Shown here: positions 32,825 through 44,631 of the stretch, one piece after another | How the letters are laid out: every line of letters begins with the position of its first letter | Position numbering within the stretch: position 1 is the first letter of the stretch | From: Zantedeschia hybrid cultivar | Taxonomy: Eukaryota > Streptophyta > Magnoliopsida > Alismatales > Araceae | Length of the DNA stretch: 64,000 nucleotides | Assembly: GCA_030544215.1 (NCBI GenBank) | Contig: JARZZO010000006.1 | Span: forward strand, 45,112,501 to 45,176,500 | Direction: 5' to 3' | Notes under the pieces: generated by a model | Database searches by the model: none | Seen by the model: the letters and a program-made list of their open reading frames with translations, nothing else | Told to the model about the DNA's origin: nothing | Position numbers and translations under genes: made by a program

Positions 32825-35473
32825 ACCCACCCTACCTGACATATAACCCGATCTTGGATCGGACGACGTGAAAAAAGATAAAAAATCGAAAACTGACCTC
32901 AAATGAACAGTAAAAATAATTTTAATGCTCATTGTGGTCCAAATGATACTGAACTGCTCTGGGTTAACTCACCTGGCTCGATGTATTATCGGACCGAAAC
33001 TCGATCATTAACAATTCATACATTGGGGATGATAAGTAGGAATTAGAAAGAAGAGAATAACGCGCATACATGTACAAAAATAGTCTCATACATCAAATGA
33101 TTCATGCATATCCAATAGTTAAGCAAAAGCAAAGTTCAAATAAAATTATTACATAGCAAAATATTCACTACAAGAAAGAAGATAACTGTCGAATTCCAAT
33201 CGGTATGCTAAGCCAAAGTCCACCAGAAGCACAACTAAGCCCAAAAGTCACTATCTCTTCAAGACTCCTTCTGCTCTATGGAACTTAAAAACGAAGGGGC
33301 TGAGTCTCAACAATAGAGAGCTAAGTAGGGATCTAGTGCCCATGAAGGCCCGTGAAATCACTGTTGAACGCAAAACACAATCCATCTATTAAGAAAGATA
33401 CTATCTGCAATAATGACCATGTCTATCTAATTCTATCATCAATTCATTAATCCATTCCATGACAATTAATATTTCTATTAGTAATCACATCATATCAATC
33501 TCGTATCATCGAAAATCATATATATAATTGAATAAATGGTGTGACAGGGAGTAGCAATACTAGCAATCTATTAGTCATCTATATCATATCTCGGATTCAA
33601 AAATCCTGTCGGATTCCTCATCCATCAATGCCGCTCTACCCTTCTTGGACCTCTGAAAATCTACAAAGGTGTGGCAAAGAAGCAAGGCCATCTAAGGGAC
33701 GCAGGACACTACTACGAAGTCCAACCCTCAGCGAGTTATCTACACAAGTGGGTTTTCACCTACCACTGCCCTTGGTCAATCATATCACAAAGAAGCCCAG
33801 GGTATGGACATCTGGACCATATCTTTGAGGCTGAGCCCAGGGCCCTGACCTGGCCCTATTTATAAGGCTAAAACTCTTACCCTCTTCCTAGAAAGATAGA
33901 TCTAAGAATGAATAACCAATGCCAGTGAAGCTAATATACCATTCAAATTTAAGAACATAAAGCATTTCATGATAACTCTTGAAAACATAGTATCACACGT
34001 TCACATTTGATCAAAACCTATAACATAATTAGAAGCCTACATGGTCCCCAGAGTTAGTGGTGTCGATACCCTGACTGTTGGTGTCAACACCCTAGCTCCT
34101 AGGGCCCAAAACAGAACTCTGGAGTTGGTGGTGTCGACACCAGCAGTAGCAGTGTCGACACGTTGGGTATTCCAGGGCCCCGAAAATTGGACTGCAGAGT
34201 TAGCTCAACTTTGGAAGGCCATAACTGTCAATATACACCTCCAAATTGGAAACTTTTTTTTTTTTTTTTTTTGGTATGAAAGAGTATTGAGTTAGATATG
34301 TCATATCAAAAAATCAAGTCAATTGGAGCATCACACAAGCCATGGTGATTAGAACACTAACTGATTATCAATTTTCAGAGACAACCACACACCTATGAAG
34401 ATGAGGGTCTATCTCACTCAAATGTCAACCAAACTCATGAAATTTAAACTAGAGTAACTAGACATATATATCAAAAAAATTATGTAACATGCATGCCAAT
34501 CTAATTTTTATAGAGATCACATTAATCATCAAAACTTGAGCAATCTTTTATTCCCAGACTACACTCTTGCAAACAAGATAACTATGGTGTTCATTACTCA
34601 ATCCACATTCTATTTCACAAATTAAGAACTTAGGGGAATGAGTAATCATAAGAAACACAACTATAGACAAATGCAAACCAATTTAAAGCCATGAAACCAA
34701 CATGCACACCGAATTTCAAAGAAACCACTTCATGACATCACCATACCTACTCTTGATCTCCTCAAAACCCAAAGAGCCTTCTAGGACCACCCTAAGCTCA
34801 AAGAGAAGAGGAAGAAATGATGAACCAGGTGACCCAAGTTAGAGGGGTCGTCCTCCTTGAAGAATTCCACCAAGAATCCACCAAAATATCTCAAAACCAA
34901 CACCAAGAACCTTTAAAGAGCTCCCAAATACCAAGAGAGCTTCAATGCACTCATCCAAACCTCTCACAGCCACATGTAGCCGCCAAACCTCCTTCAAGCA
35001 CCAAGAACAACAGAGATGAGAGCTAAAGCAAGTAGGAAGAGAAGGGAGGTCAAATCTAACACATGACCCCTATATAAAGCATAACAAAATTATAAATAAG
35101 TCCATCTCTAGGCCAAAATAACCCCTCCAACCACTTATACACTGGGCCATCCAAAATCCGTCCAAATGAGCCCAATAATACCCCAACGGGTCCAATCGTC
35201 AACCCACTAATCGAAATCATACAAAGTCACATAATAATCTAATCTAAAGTAGCTCTAATTGAGTTATGATACTAAAAAACAAACTTTAATCCAATCTACT
35301 TAAATCACATCTAACCCGTTCAATTAAACATAAATCACTTAATATTCATCACAATATCTATTTAACTCAAAATAAATAAAAATAAGAAATTTAAGGCCAT
35401 TCAATTTCGGTCAAACTTAGTCAAAATAGATAAATCAACTCGAAATCGTGAACCGAAGAGCGGAGGTATTACA
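32825..35473 (-). mobile_element. 3' LTR of the minus-strand Ty3/gypsy element
   Basis: On the minus strand the coding end is followed by a purine tract (AAGGAAGAGAGGG) and then TGTAATACCTCC at 35473, the LTR start. The far boundary is uncertain and set near 32.8 kb by composition only. It holds the GGTGTCGACACC palindromes and no coding sequence. No second copy exists at the 5' side, so the element is truncated there. Confidence 0.6.
34059..34162. repeat. Four 12-bp palindromes of the GGTGTCGACACC type
   Basis: GGTGTCGATACC (34059-34070), GGTGTCAACACC (34080-34091), GGTGTCGACACC (34130-34141, perfect) and AGTGTCGACACG (34151-34162). They sit inside the LTR and are separated by 9-38 bases. 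Confidence 0.85.
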
Positions 35474-35553
35474 CCCTCTCTTCCTTAAAATAAACTTCGT
35501 CCTCAAAATTTAAACACAATCAACATGAACATAATCATGACAAAAGAACTAGA

Positions 35554-36222
35554 CTATGCACCAAACAGGTGAGGAAACTGAGTTGTCATCTCATCTTCAT
35601 GCTCGCAAGTGGCATCTTCACCCAAATGATGTTGCCAAATCACCTTCACTATAGGAATTATTTGATTTCTTAACACTTTTTCTTTCCTGTCAGCTATCTG
35701 AATGGGATACTCTTTTATAGACAAATTCAGTTCCTCCTCAGATGGATCAATCTTTATCACATGTGAAGGATCTGGCACGTACATCCTAAGCATGGACATG
35801 TGAAACACATCATGAACTCCTGCAAAGTCTAGGGGTAACTCAAGTTGATAAGCTGCCACTCCAATCTTCTGAATAATTCTAAAAGGTCCATATATCTAGG
35901 ATTCAATTTTCCACACCTTCCAAATCAGACTACACCCTTCGTTGGTGATAGTTTCAAGAATACCTAATCTCTTGCTTCAAATTCTACTGGGCTGCAGCGT
36001 TGATCAACATGACTCTTCTGACGACTCTAAGCCATTTGCAACTTTTGGCGAATCAATTGTCTCCTCAATGAAATCCACTGAGAGTATCTTCTTTTCTCCA
36101 ACCTCACTCCAACAAAGAGGTGATCGACAAGGTCTACTGTATAAGGCTTCATAAGGACCCATGCCAATACTAGAATGAAAACTATTGTTATAGCATAGGC
36201 AAAGCTTCCTCCCAACCATCAT
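35554..36222 (-). pseudogene. Gypsy integrase C-terminal part
   Basis: The upper piece (36222-36004) holds FHSSIGMGPYEALYSRPCRS, the conserved end of the integrase core (GMxPxEALYGRxCR). The lower piece (35859-35554) holds DFAGVHDVFHMSML and VKVIWQHHLGEDATCEHEDE, which follow the core in chromodomain-type elements and help target insertion. A stop-rich gap of about 145 bases separates them. Confidence 0.85.
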
Positions 36223-37026
36223 TCCACTCCAGACAACAAGCTTTCAACATATCTCTAAAGTCTGAATAATCGTCTCTGACTGTAAATCTATATGAGGGTG
36301 ATATGCTGAGCTGAAGCCCAACTATGTACCCAAAACTTGCTAAAATCTCCTCCAAAACCTGGTTGTAAATCTGGGGTCACGATCAGAGACAACAGAAATT
36401 AGAATTCTATGCAACCACACCACCTAATTGACATATAATTTTGCCAACTTACGACTTGCCCAGGTCGTGTTAACTGCTAAGAATCTAGCTGACTTGGTTA
36501 ATCTATCAACAATCACTTAAATGCCATCACAATGCTTCTTGGTCCTAGGCAATCCTACAACAAAATCTATAGTTACATGCTCCCATTTCCATTTTGAAAT
36601 CCCTAATGGCTGCAATAATCCACATGGTCATCTATACTCTGTCTTCACCTACTGGCAAATCAAACTTCTGGCCACATAACTAACTATCTCCCTCTTCATA
36701 CCTGGCTACCCAAAATGCTGCTTCAAATTGCGATACATCTTAGTCTCTCCTGGATGTATGGAGTACTTAGATCTATGGGCTTCATCTAGCAACTCCTTTT
36801 TCAACTCTTCCTCATCTAGAACATATAATATGCTCCTAAATCTCACTATATTGTGATCACAAAATACCACATCAGACAATTGTAAGATGTGAGGCAACTC
36901 TGGATCTGAATGTTGAGGCACCACTATATGGGAATACAATGATGGTCTCACCAGTAGACTAGCCACAAGTGTCTCGGATTTATCCTTGGGAATTCGATAT
37001 AAGACATCAGAAGCTTGTTCAAACAA
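36223..37026 (-). pseudogene. Gypsy integrase zinc-binding region and core
   Basis: 37026-36706 contains LDEAHRSKYSIHPGETKMYRN, the two His of the HHCC zinc-binding motif with the typical HPGxTKMY. Below 36706 the core can be followed through stops, with SDRDPRF marking the second catalytic Asp. Integrase would join element DNA to the chromosome. This one cannot be made. Confidence 0.8.
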
Positions 37027-37344
37027 TCTTCACTCTTTAACTATCAAACTAGATATCACAACCTTCCTACTCAAAGCATCAGCCACCACATTAGCTTTGG
37101 CAGGATAATAAGCACGCTAGAAGTCGTAATCCTTCAGATACTCTAACCATCTCCTCTGTCTCGGATTTATCCTTAGGAATTCGATTTAAGACATCAGAAG
37201 CTTGTTCAAACAATCTTCACTCTTTCACTATCAAACTAGATATCACAACCTTCCTACTCAAAGCATCAGCCACCACATTAGCTTTGCCAGGATAATAAGC
37301 ATGCTAGAAGTCATAATCCTTCAGATACTCTAACCATCTCCTCT
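36971..37344. repeat. 187-bp tandem duplication inside the pol region
   Basis: The unit beginning gtctcggatttatcctt occurs at 36971-37157 and again at 37158-37344 with about five differences. It duplicates the RNase H / integrase linker. The repeated joining phrase suggests slippage or unequal exchange. Confidence 0.9.
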
Positions 37345-37777
37345 GCCTCAAATTGAGGTCTCATTGGAAAAACTAGTACTTCAAACTCTTACGATCTGTG
37401 AATACCTCAAATCTCTCTTTATAAAGGTAATGCCTCCACAACTTCAAAGTAAACACAACTACTACCAACTCCAAATCATATGTAGGATAATTCTGTTCAA
37501 TTGTTTTCAGCTGACGAGAAGCATAGGCCACAATCCTATCATGCTGCCTCAACATTGCACCCAAACCAATCCTGAAAGCCTCTGTAAACACTACAAATCC
37601 ACTTGCTCCTGATGGTAAAACCAAGATTGGTGCTGAGGTCAAACGAACCTTCAACTCTTGAAAACTCTGTTTACAATATTTACTCCATTCAAACTTCACT
37701 CTTTTCCTAGTTAGCTTAGTCATAGCTGCTGCGTTAGAAGAAAAACTGTGAATGAACCTCCTATAATAACCTTCCAA
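37345..37777 (-). pseudogene. Gypsy RNase H
   Basis: The frame has FEWSKYCKQSFQELK, then SGFVVFTEAFRIGLGAML and VAYASRQLKTIEQNYPTYDLEL, the standard RNase H region between RT and integrase. The usual catalytic TDAS is TEAF here, with Asp replaced by Glu. The frame ends at the duplicated linker. Confidence 0.85.
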
Positions 37778-37779
37778 GC

Positions 37780-38362
37780 CAAGTAACTACGGATATCTGA
37801 AACTGACTTCGACCTTTCCCAATTCAATATTGTTTCAACTTTGGCTGGGTTAACTGCTACACCATCCTTAGATATCACATGACCAGAAAACTGAACTTCT
37901 TTCAACCAGAATTCACATTTAAAAAATTTAGCAAAAAGCCTATTCTCCCTTAAAGTCTGCAATACAATTCTCAAGTGATAAGCATCCTCCTCTTCATTAG
38001 CAAAATAGATCAGAATATCATCAAGAAAAATGATCACGAACTGATCTATATAAGAACGAAACACTCTATTCATCATGTCCATGAACGTTGCTGGTGCATT
38101 TGTCATCCCAAATGGCATAACCAAGGACTCATAATGTCCATATCAGGTTCGGAATGCAATAATCTCCCTCCAGAATTCTCAACTGATAAGATCCTGAACT
38201 CAAGCCAATCTTCGTAAAGATTGAGGGTGATTGGAGTTGATCAAATAAATCATCAATCCTAGGCAAAGGGTACTTATTATTCATTGTAGTTTGATTCAAC
38301 ATTTTGTAATCAACACACATTCTCAAGTGATCATCCTTCTTCTTCACAAACAACACTCCCAA
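37780..38362 (-). pseudogene. Gypsy reverse transcriptase
   Basis: 38362-38129 reads GVLFVKKKDDHLRMCVDY and KYPLPRIDDLFDQL, the fingers and palm start. 38124-37780 reads MPFGMTNAPATFMDMMN and IIFLDDILIYFA, the LDD catalytic loop, then FKCEFW and GHVIS. A one-frame break lies between 38129 and 38124, and a few substitutions (LSSGSYQLRI for DLRSGYHQIR) mark decay. Confidence 0.9.
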
Positions 38363-38898
38363 GATGAAACACTAGGTCTGATGAAACCACGACCCAATAA
38401 ATCTTGCAATTAAGTCTTAAGCTCCTTCAAGTCATGTAAGGAGCCTTATAAATAGGTGCTAATCTGGGTATCAAATCAATGTGAAATTTCACGTCACGAT
38501 GTAAAGGTAGACCAAGAAGGTCATTAGTAAAAATATCAACAAATTCTCGAGCCACTGCCACATCATGAACTCCACAATGCTCCAAAACCATGGAAAATTC
38601 CGACAATACAACCACTGAAGGTAAATAAGTAACGGCAGAGAACACATCTAAAAGAGTCAAGTATACCTTTAAATGAAAAAGGAGCTTCTCCTTCTCCTTG
38701 CATGCTGAAAGTAACTTTCTTTTCTGCACAATCTACATGCGCCTTATACTTTCTTAGAAAATCCATACCCAGAATGGGATCAAAATCAAGGAGACCCAAC
38801 AACTGTAGGTCCGGCTCCATGATGTGACCCCCAATGTCAATGGAAACATTGTCTAAACACCAAGAAGACAATAACACATCACCACTAGGAGTGCCCAT
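38363..38898 (-). pseudogene. Gypsy protease C-terminal half and PR-RT linker
   Basis: From the LTR insertion point down, the frame reads DPILGMDFLRKYKAHVDC, the conserved (I)LGMDWLxxxxAxIDC end of the protease. It then passes to a linker with LLGLPLHRDVKFHIDLIP, just before RT. Codons bridging the insertion are duplicated as the CCCAT target site. Confidence 0.85.
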
Positions 38899-40485
38899 TG
38901 ATGGATATAGGTGTCCTCTAAGCCAATCATAAGGCACCTATTTCGATCTAGTTCACTAATAAATGGCATTAAATTCATTATGTAGATTGACATATTTATA
39001 TTTGTGCATAATGAAGTCCATGAATATGTGCAATAGTCATCAGATTATGATGAGATCATAATGATGAGACTGATGACTTATAAACACATATTCTCAATTG
39101 TTCCTAGTCGTAGGATGTTTGAGAAGAACATCAAACATCCGGTTAGACTAGTACAGGTTATTCCAGCTCATATGATGAGGGTGACTGATCTCGTTAGTTA
39201 CTAGTGTGGAGACACAATGGTAAACCTGTAGGTGCCCATTGGAGAATGTGTTCACTGAACTGATCCGACATGAATCGCCGAATGGTAATTTACCTGACTG
39301 TCAATCGGCTTGATTCATCGTCACAGTGGCGTGGTTGATCCTTGGACTTGAGACACCAAAGACACCTTGTCGGTAGACTTCTGGACTTTGACCTTGACCT
39401 ACGAATCCCTATCCATGGGATCTCTAATAGTCAAGGATTGGGTCCAGCGGAAGACCTTCGAAGGTGATTGTGTGTTCAATAAAGGATCGTTCGCTCTCAG
39501 GTAACTGGAGAGAGAATGCTCTAGAGTAGATCCGCAGGAGTCTCTGGCCAGAGCAGAAACAATATCAGAAAAGTGGTTTTCGGGTATTGTAAAGCGGAGT
39601 CTGATTCAAGTGAGTTGACAATCTAGGGTTTGACAGTTGACCATACCCTAGGTTAACTCGAGAGCATTGTGCGAACGAAGGATTATACCCACGTGGTAAC
39701 TGTGGACGGACAGGTTTCATGAGCGGGTTCCTAAACCCCATTACCTTCCGGGATCATGCGGTGTTGCTTGGCACCCAACTTGATCAGAAGTCCGACCGAA
39801 TTTACATGCAATGATAATTCGGTTGAGTAATTAGTTAATATCTAGATATTAATTAATTACAATAAGTCAATAACTAGTTATTGGACTTAACGGGCTGAAA
39901 ACCGGACTGGTAAATGGGCCTAGGGGGTCACACGCAATAAGATTCTCAGTCGGTGGTACATAAGTGGGATTTATATTAACTCGGGGACTTTTGTGAAAAG
40001 TCACGCCGACTTAATATATATACGCGTTGTTGAGAAACCCTGGGCCAAGCTCCAGGATTTCTCTTGCTGGCCGTCATCCCTCCCTTTCTCTCTCCTCCTC
40101 TGGGCGTCCCGTTCGAGGCGCCGAGACAGTTTCCGTCTCTGCCGCGTGTGATTCCCGAAAGTCGGGAATTCATGTCGGCCGGATTTCCGCAATCGTTGCG
40201 GCGACGGATCTTCAGCGAGCGAGCTGATACGGACGAGGGATCGAGGACGAACCACCGCGGAGGATCGCGTGGATACCGCTGGAGGCCGGACGCTTGTGCA
40301 GCTCGCGGCATCGCCTCGATGGAACCGAGACGGAAGCGGATTCGAATCCGTGTACGGTAATCAGATTCCAACCCGGTTTTTCGGTTTGCGTTTTTCGTTC
40401 CGAATCGGATCAGCGAGCATCAGGCGGGTTTAATTTTTGTTCTTTGTTTCCGCTGCGTTCTTCGCGTCCCGCCCGGATCCCAACA
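38899..40485 (+). mobile_element. Solo LTR (1587 bp) with perfect 5-bp target duplication
   Basis: It starts TGATGGATATAGGTGTCC and ends CCGGATCCCAACA, flanked by CCCAT on both sides (38894-38898 and 40486-40490). It is inserted in the protease coding region of the gypsy element, opposite in strand. The same LTR sits at 47192-48774 attached to a primer-binding site, which fixes its ends. It is therefore a recombined remnant of a full LTR element. ATTCCCGAAAGTCGGGAAT near 40151 is an internal hairpin also present at the other copy. Confidence 0.95.
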
Positions 40486-40838
40486 CCCATCACCAACTCA
40501 GAAGACTGAGGAATAACATGATTACCAAGATCATCAGCAAATGCTTCGAAAATAAAACTATGAGATGCACTTGAGTGAATCAACACATGAGCTGCATGTC
40601 CAAGAATAAAAATAGTACCTTCCACCACATCAATCGAGGCTTGAGCATTGTACTTGGTAATGGCAAACACCTTACCTTGTATCTTGGGCTTCTTATGTTG
40701 TCCTGATTGAGAACTGCCACCACCACCACTACCATTGGGACAATCTTTCGCCATATGGCCCTGCTGGCCACAAGTGAAGCACCTCCCAATATTCAAAAAA
40801 CAATCACAGCGGCATGAGCACATGTAGACCATCCACAA
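40486..40838 (-). pseudogene. Gypsy gag CCHC knuckle and protease start
   Basis: It contains CFTCGQQGHMAKDCP, the Cys-x2-Cys-x4-His-x4-Cys RNA-binding knuckle at the end of gag. Later comes VLIHSSASHSFI, where the aspartic protease normally has VLIDSGATHSFI, so the catalytic Asp is His here. The frame then runs into the LTR. Confidence 0.9.
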
Positions 40839-41088
40839 TTCTGGGTTACACTTTGTTCTGTTTGATCCCTCTTCAGTTGTTGCTGAGCAAAACCTTTGCT
40901 ACTACCTATTTTCTGAAATCCTCCCCTAAATCAACCTTGGAGTCCGCCTCTAAACATCCCTTTCATTTTGGAACCAATGGAAGTAGAAGAAGATGATGAT
41001 TTATTGGGGTTAGTTGGCATTGATTTACCTTTGTTAAACTATGATCCCTTATGCTTCTGTTCTGTCAGAAATTGTTCATACTCTACTT

Positions 41089-41610
41089 CTACTGCACTTG
41101 CCACACCACTGCTGCTTCTAAGGTCTTGCATCTAGCGGGAACCACCTTCTCCCTCAAGTTGCTGTTAAATCTAGAAACAAACTTCTGAGTCCTTCTTTTC
41201 TCATCTCCAGTGATATGTGGTGCAAATCTACCCAACTCAGTAAACTTCCTTTCATATTCCAACACAGTCATAGTCCCTTGCACAAGTTCCATGAATTCCA
41301 TCTCTTTGCACTCCTGCAAATATGGGGGATAATATTGTTCATTGAGTGCTTCTGCAAGTTTCTTCCACTCAATCTCCCTTCCAAATAAGTCTACAAAATA
41401 ATGTGTTTTTGTTGTCTGCCACCATTCATTAGCATTTTCTTTCAGCAAGTAAGTTTCTCTTCTCTCTTTCTAGACATTCCACTAACTCAAACATTTTCTC
41501 CATTTCACAGATCTAACGGCCTACTTCTTCGGGTCCACCATCACCCTTAAAAACTAGGAGTCGAAGTGCAAGGAATCTCTCCACTAGAGTAGTTTGTCGG
41601 CGGCATTGTG
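41089..41610 (-). pseudogene. Gypsy gag, N-terminal truncated
   Basis: The frame 41448-41089 has ANEWWQTTK, FVDLFGREIEW, LNEQYYPPYLQECKEMEF and LEYERKFTELGRFAPH, the retrotransposon capsid domain of chromovirus gag. More gag-like sequence (LRLLVFKGDGG in one frame) extends to about 41600 through a stop. The N-terminus and 5' LTR are missing, replaced by the duplicated segment that starts near 41630. 40839-41088 links it to the knuckle with frame breaks. Confidence 0.85.
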
Positions 41611-41629
41611 GATTTTTACCATCTAGTGG

Positions 41630-41955
41630 TACTTTACCATTGTGGATTTTTTGGCTTTGCATTGGTCATTGACTTAGCTAGTCACCACTCATAAATTGGT
41701 GGCCTATATATGGGAAAACCCAAATGATTGGCCATTTGGACCCTGAGTATTATCCTCCTTACTCACTGCATTGTTTGATGCAAAAGAAGACTATAATCCA
41801 ATATATAGACCGTAGATCTATATAGAACTTGTTTCAATCTAGTTGACATGAAACTGAAAATTGTGATGTATATGATTTCCCTGTGATCAGCTAATACATT
41901 AGCTTTCCTGTTGTAGGTGTTAGGACTTTCACAATACTACTCTTGAGAATGTTTT
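41630..41955. repeat. Duplicated unknown segment, first copy
   Basis: It matches 43020-43345 in the same orientation: ttgcattggtcattgac-type phrase, ctagctagtcaccac, atgattggccat, and tagcttt-ctgttgtaggtgttagga. The match stops at actcttgagaatg, next to LTR-fragment DNA. Confidence 0.8.
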
Positions 41956-42024
41956 GGCATTGGTCACACTTTCACATAATCGAGGGAGTCTTACTAAAAG
42001 GTTCAAGCCAGGACCTACTCGCCA

Positions 42025-42880
42025 AGCAGCTACGCAAATGCCCGGCCTCTAGCGAAGTCCACGCGATCCTCCTCACGATGGATTTCCTCACGTTCCTTAC
42101 TCCTCGCCGCCCACAAGTGATTCGCCGTTCGCCACACCGACTGCCGCAACGCGCGGTCGAATTCCCGTCGGATGGGAGTCGGAGAAGACGACGATGCAGT
42201 CTCTAGAGAGGAGAGAGAGCAGGGGCTCCAGAGAGAGAGGGAGAGAGGAGGGGACGACCAGGGCTGAGCAGCAGCTTGTCCTGCTCAGCCTGTTCACTAC
42301 ATTTTATATTAACCGCAAGGTTTTTCATAAAAACTCCAGAATAATATAAATCCCACTTTTAATCCATCGCCTTGAGAATCTTTTGTGTGTGCCTCTAGGC
42401 CTAATTACCAGTCCGATGAACCTAATAAGCCCAGTGACTCCTCACTGACTTAATTAATCAATTAATAACTCATATTAATTAATTAATCAACCGAATTAAT
42501 GTCGCATATTAAATTCGTTCGAATCTCCGATTACGTTGGGTGCCAAGCAATACCGCGTGAACCTAGAAGGTATTGAGGTTAAGCAACCCACTATTGAAAC
42601 CTTTCCGCTGACAGTTACCACGTGGATATAATCCTTCATTCGTACCACACATCTTGTCATGGACTTCCTCGATAGCCCTTGATTTGGTGAAGGCACTTCA
42701 AGAGAAATTTGGATGAGGATCATCGGTACAACTTGTCATCGATCATTGTGAAATGCCTTGCCTGATTCCAAAGCCTCTTAGCCTAAAGTGGCTCAAGAAC
42801 TTCATGTTTGGGTCAATCCATCGTGGACCTAGACTGACAAAGTTGACTCATTCTTCCTCAATGTTGCATTAAAGTAAACC
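42025..42880 (-). mobile_element. LTR fragment, second LTR family
   Basis: Its minus strand matches the plus-strand fragment at 61711-62472: gcccggcctctagcgaagtc / cacgcgatcctcctcacgatgg on this strand, and the gttgggtgccaagcaatacc phrase. It resembles, but is distinct from, the 1.58-kb LTR family. Both true ends appear to be missing and the right limit is approximate. Confidence 0.6.
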
Positions 42881-43019
42881 CTCACTCAGCACTAATTGGG
42901 ATGGGAGCATGTTGATTGAGAAGGATAGCCGTAAGAGAAAATATGGATTAGTGTACCTTTTAAGGTGTTATACCTCCTTGAAGGCTTGAAATTCTGATGT
43001 TTGATCTTTCACCTTCTAA

Positions 43020-43345
43020 AGGTACTCGACCATTGTGAATTTTTAGACTTTACATTGGTCATTGACCTAGCTAGCCACCACGTATGAATTGTTGAAAGCC
43101 CATATCTAGGTGGACCCATATGATTGGCCATCCGGGCCCTGAACATTATCCCCCTTATTCACCACACTGTTTGATGAAGGGAGAAGATCATCATCCATTA
43201 TATAGATCATGGATTTCTATGAAAGTTGTTTCAATCTAGTTGAAATGGACCTGAAAATTTGTGATGTATAACATTTCCTTGTGATCAACTAATGCATTAG
43301 CTTTCTGGTTGTAGGTGTTAGGATTTTGATAGTACGACTCTTGAC
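43020..43345. repeat. Duplicated unknown segment, second copy
   Basis: The counterpart of 41630-41955, here not broken by LTR DNA. It continues into a unique sequence. Confidence 0.8.
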
Positions 43346-44631
43346 AATGTGACTTAAGGCCACATTAACCACCTATTGTTTGCTTGCAACCATATTATTA
43401 GTAGCTATGCAGCTTCCATATGAGGGTGAATGGGAGTGCCAAATAAAATTTTGAAGTTAAGTTTAAGGTATAAACTAATGTGCTAAACTTTGAGGCACAA
43501 ATATAAATCAAATATGTAGAATAAAGATGAGGATGAGAAGGTCAGGATCAATCACGCACGAACACATGGATTTTATATTAGTTCGATCTTAACACACTTA
43601 CATTCAGTACCTAGGCCACACTTGAGTTTTCTACTACGTCTTACAAGAATTATACACACTAGTTGATCAAGTGCCCTTCTCACCAACCTTTCCCTCAAGC
43701 AAATACACACCAGGACCCTAGGATCCTACTGCACTTCAAAGAGCTACAACAGCTATATGGGATTATCCAATTGTCCTCATATAGTTATAAAGCAAATCGA
43801 AAAGTTCCACCAGAATGAATACCTATGGAAGACTAACAATGGAGTAAATGAAGCACAAGAAAGATGAGACAGTACAAATTTATCAGAGTTAATCATGGAG
43901 GCTTAAGTGTTAAGGGAGAGAATATAGTTGATGCAATGACTATGTGGGAACTTTAGAGAGAGAGAGCTCAGTTGGAGTTGCTTGCTGCTAAATGTAGCTC
44001 AAGAGATGCCTCTTGGATGCAGTGGAGCTCTCTAATAGGTGGAATCAAATGGCTAGACTTGTTAAGCCCCTATGTTAGATTTTAATGTTCACTAAGCACT
44101 TAATACCAATATTGTTGAATTAAGTAATCTAATAGATGTGTCATGTCTATTTGTACTTCACATGATACTTTGCTAAATATTTTTTATTAGGGTATGAATG
44201 CAATTCAGGCTTGGAAACAACCAAATTTTTAATGTTCAAAATGTGCCTTAAAGAAGAAACTCCAAAAAAGAAAGCAAGCGAGAAGACTAACCCAAGCGGA
44301 CTTAGAAAACTGAGTATTGTGATTGGTCGACTAATGGAAGAACTCCCTGTGCAATATGTCTGTTAGCGCCTTTGGGCGGGTCAATAAACCAGGTCCGCTA
44401 GTTGACCAATATGCCCAGAACGTCCACGTGATAGGTGGATTGATATGTCCTTGTCTCTTGAAGTCCAAAGACAAGTCACATAGGTGTTACTTTTTAGGAA
44501 GGACTTCCCTAAAAGCCTATGACAATGCAAGATCCTCTCATTTTCCTAAGATCCTAAGGTATTTTTTGTAGTTTACCTTTTCTCATTTTTTGCAACACGT
44601 TACCATCACTTTTCACCTAACATATAGTTGA
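43346..44631. other. Unassigned sequence
   Basis: No domain is recognisable. A 71-codon frame at 44356-44571 has no known motif. The right edge is where the truncated long LTR begins. Confidence 0.35.

Larger units (their letters stand above)
35474..41610 (-). mobile_element. Ty3/gypsy element internal region, broken and split
   Basis: Read on the minus strand, the order is gag, CCHC knuckle, protease, reverse transcriptase, RNase H, integrase, C-terminal region, polypurine tract, LTR. That order (integrase last) defines Ty3/gypsy. The C-terminal HDVFHMSMLRMYVPDPSH segment is typical of Tekay/Del-like chromoviruses. Stops and frame changes recur, the 5' end is cut near 41610, and a foreign solo LTR splits the protease. 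The parts are listed separately. Confidence 0.9.

Noticed and set aside
40001..40371. Overlapping frames on both strands at 40.0-40.4 kb
   Set aside because: They lie in the GC-rich part of a solo LTR, and the same region recurs at 47.2-47.6 kb as LTR.
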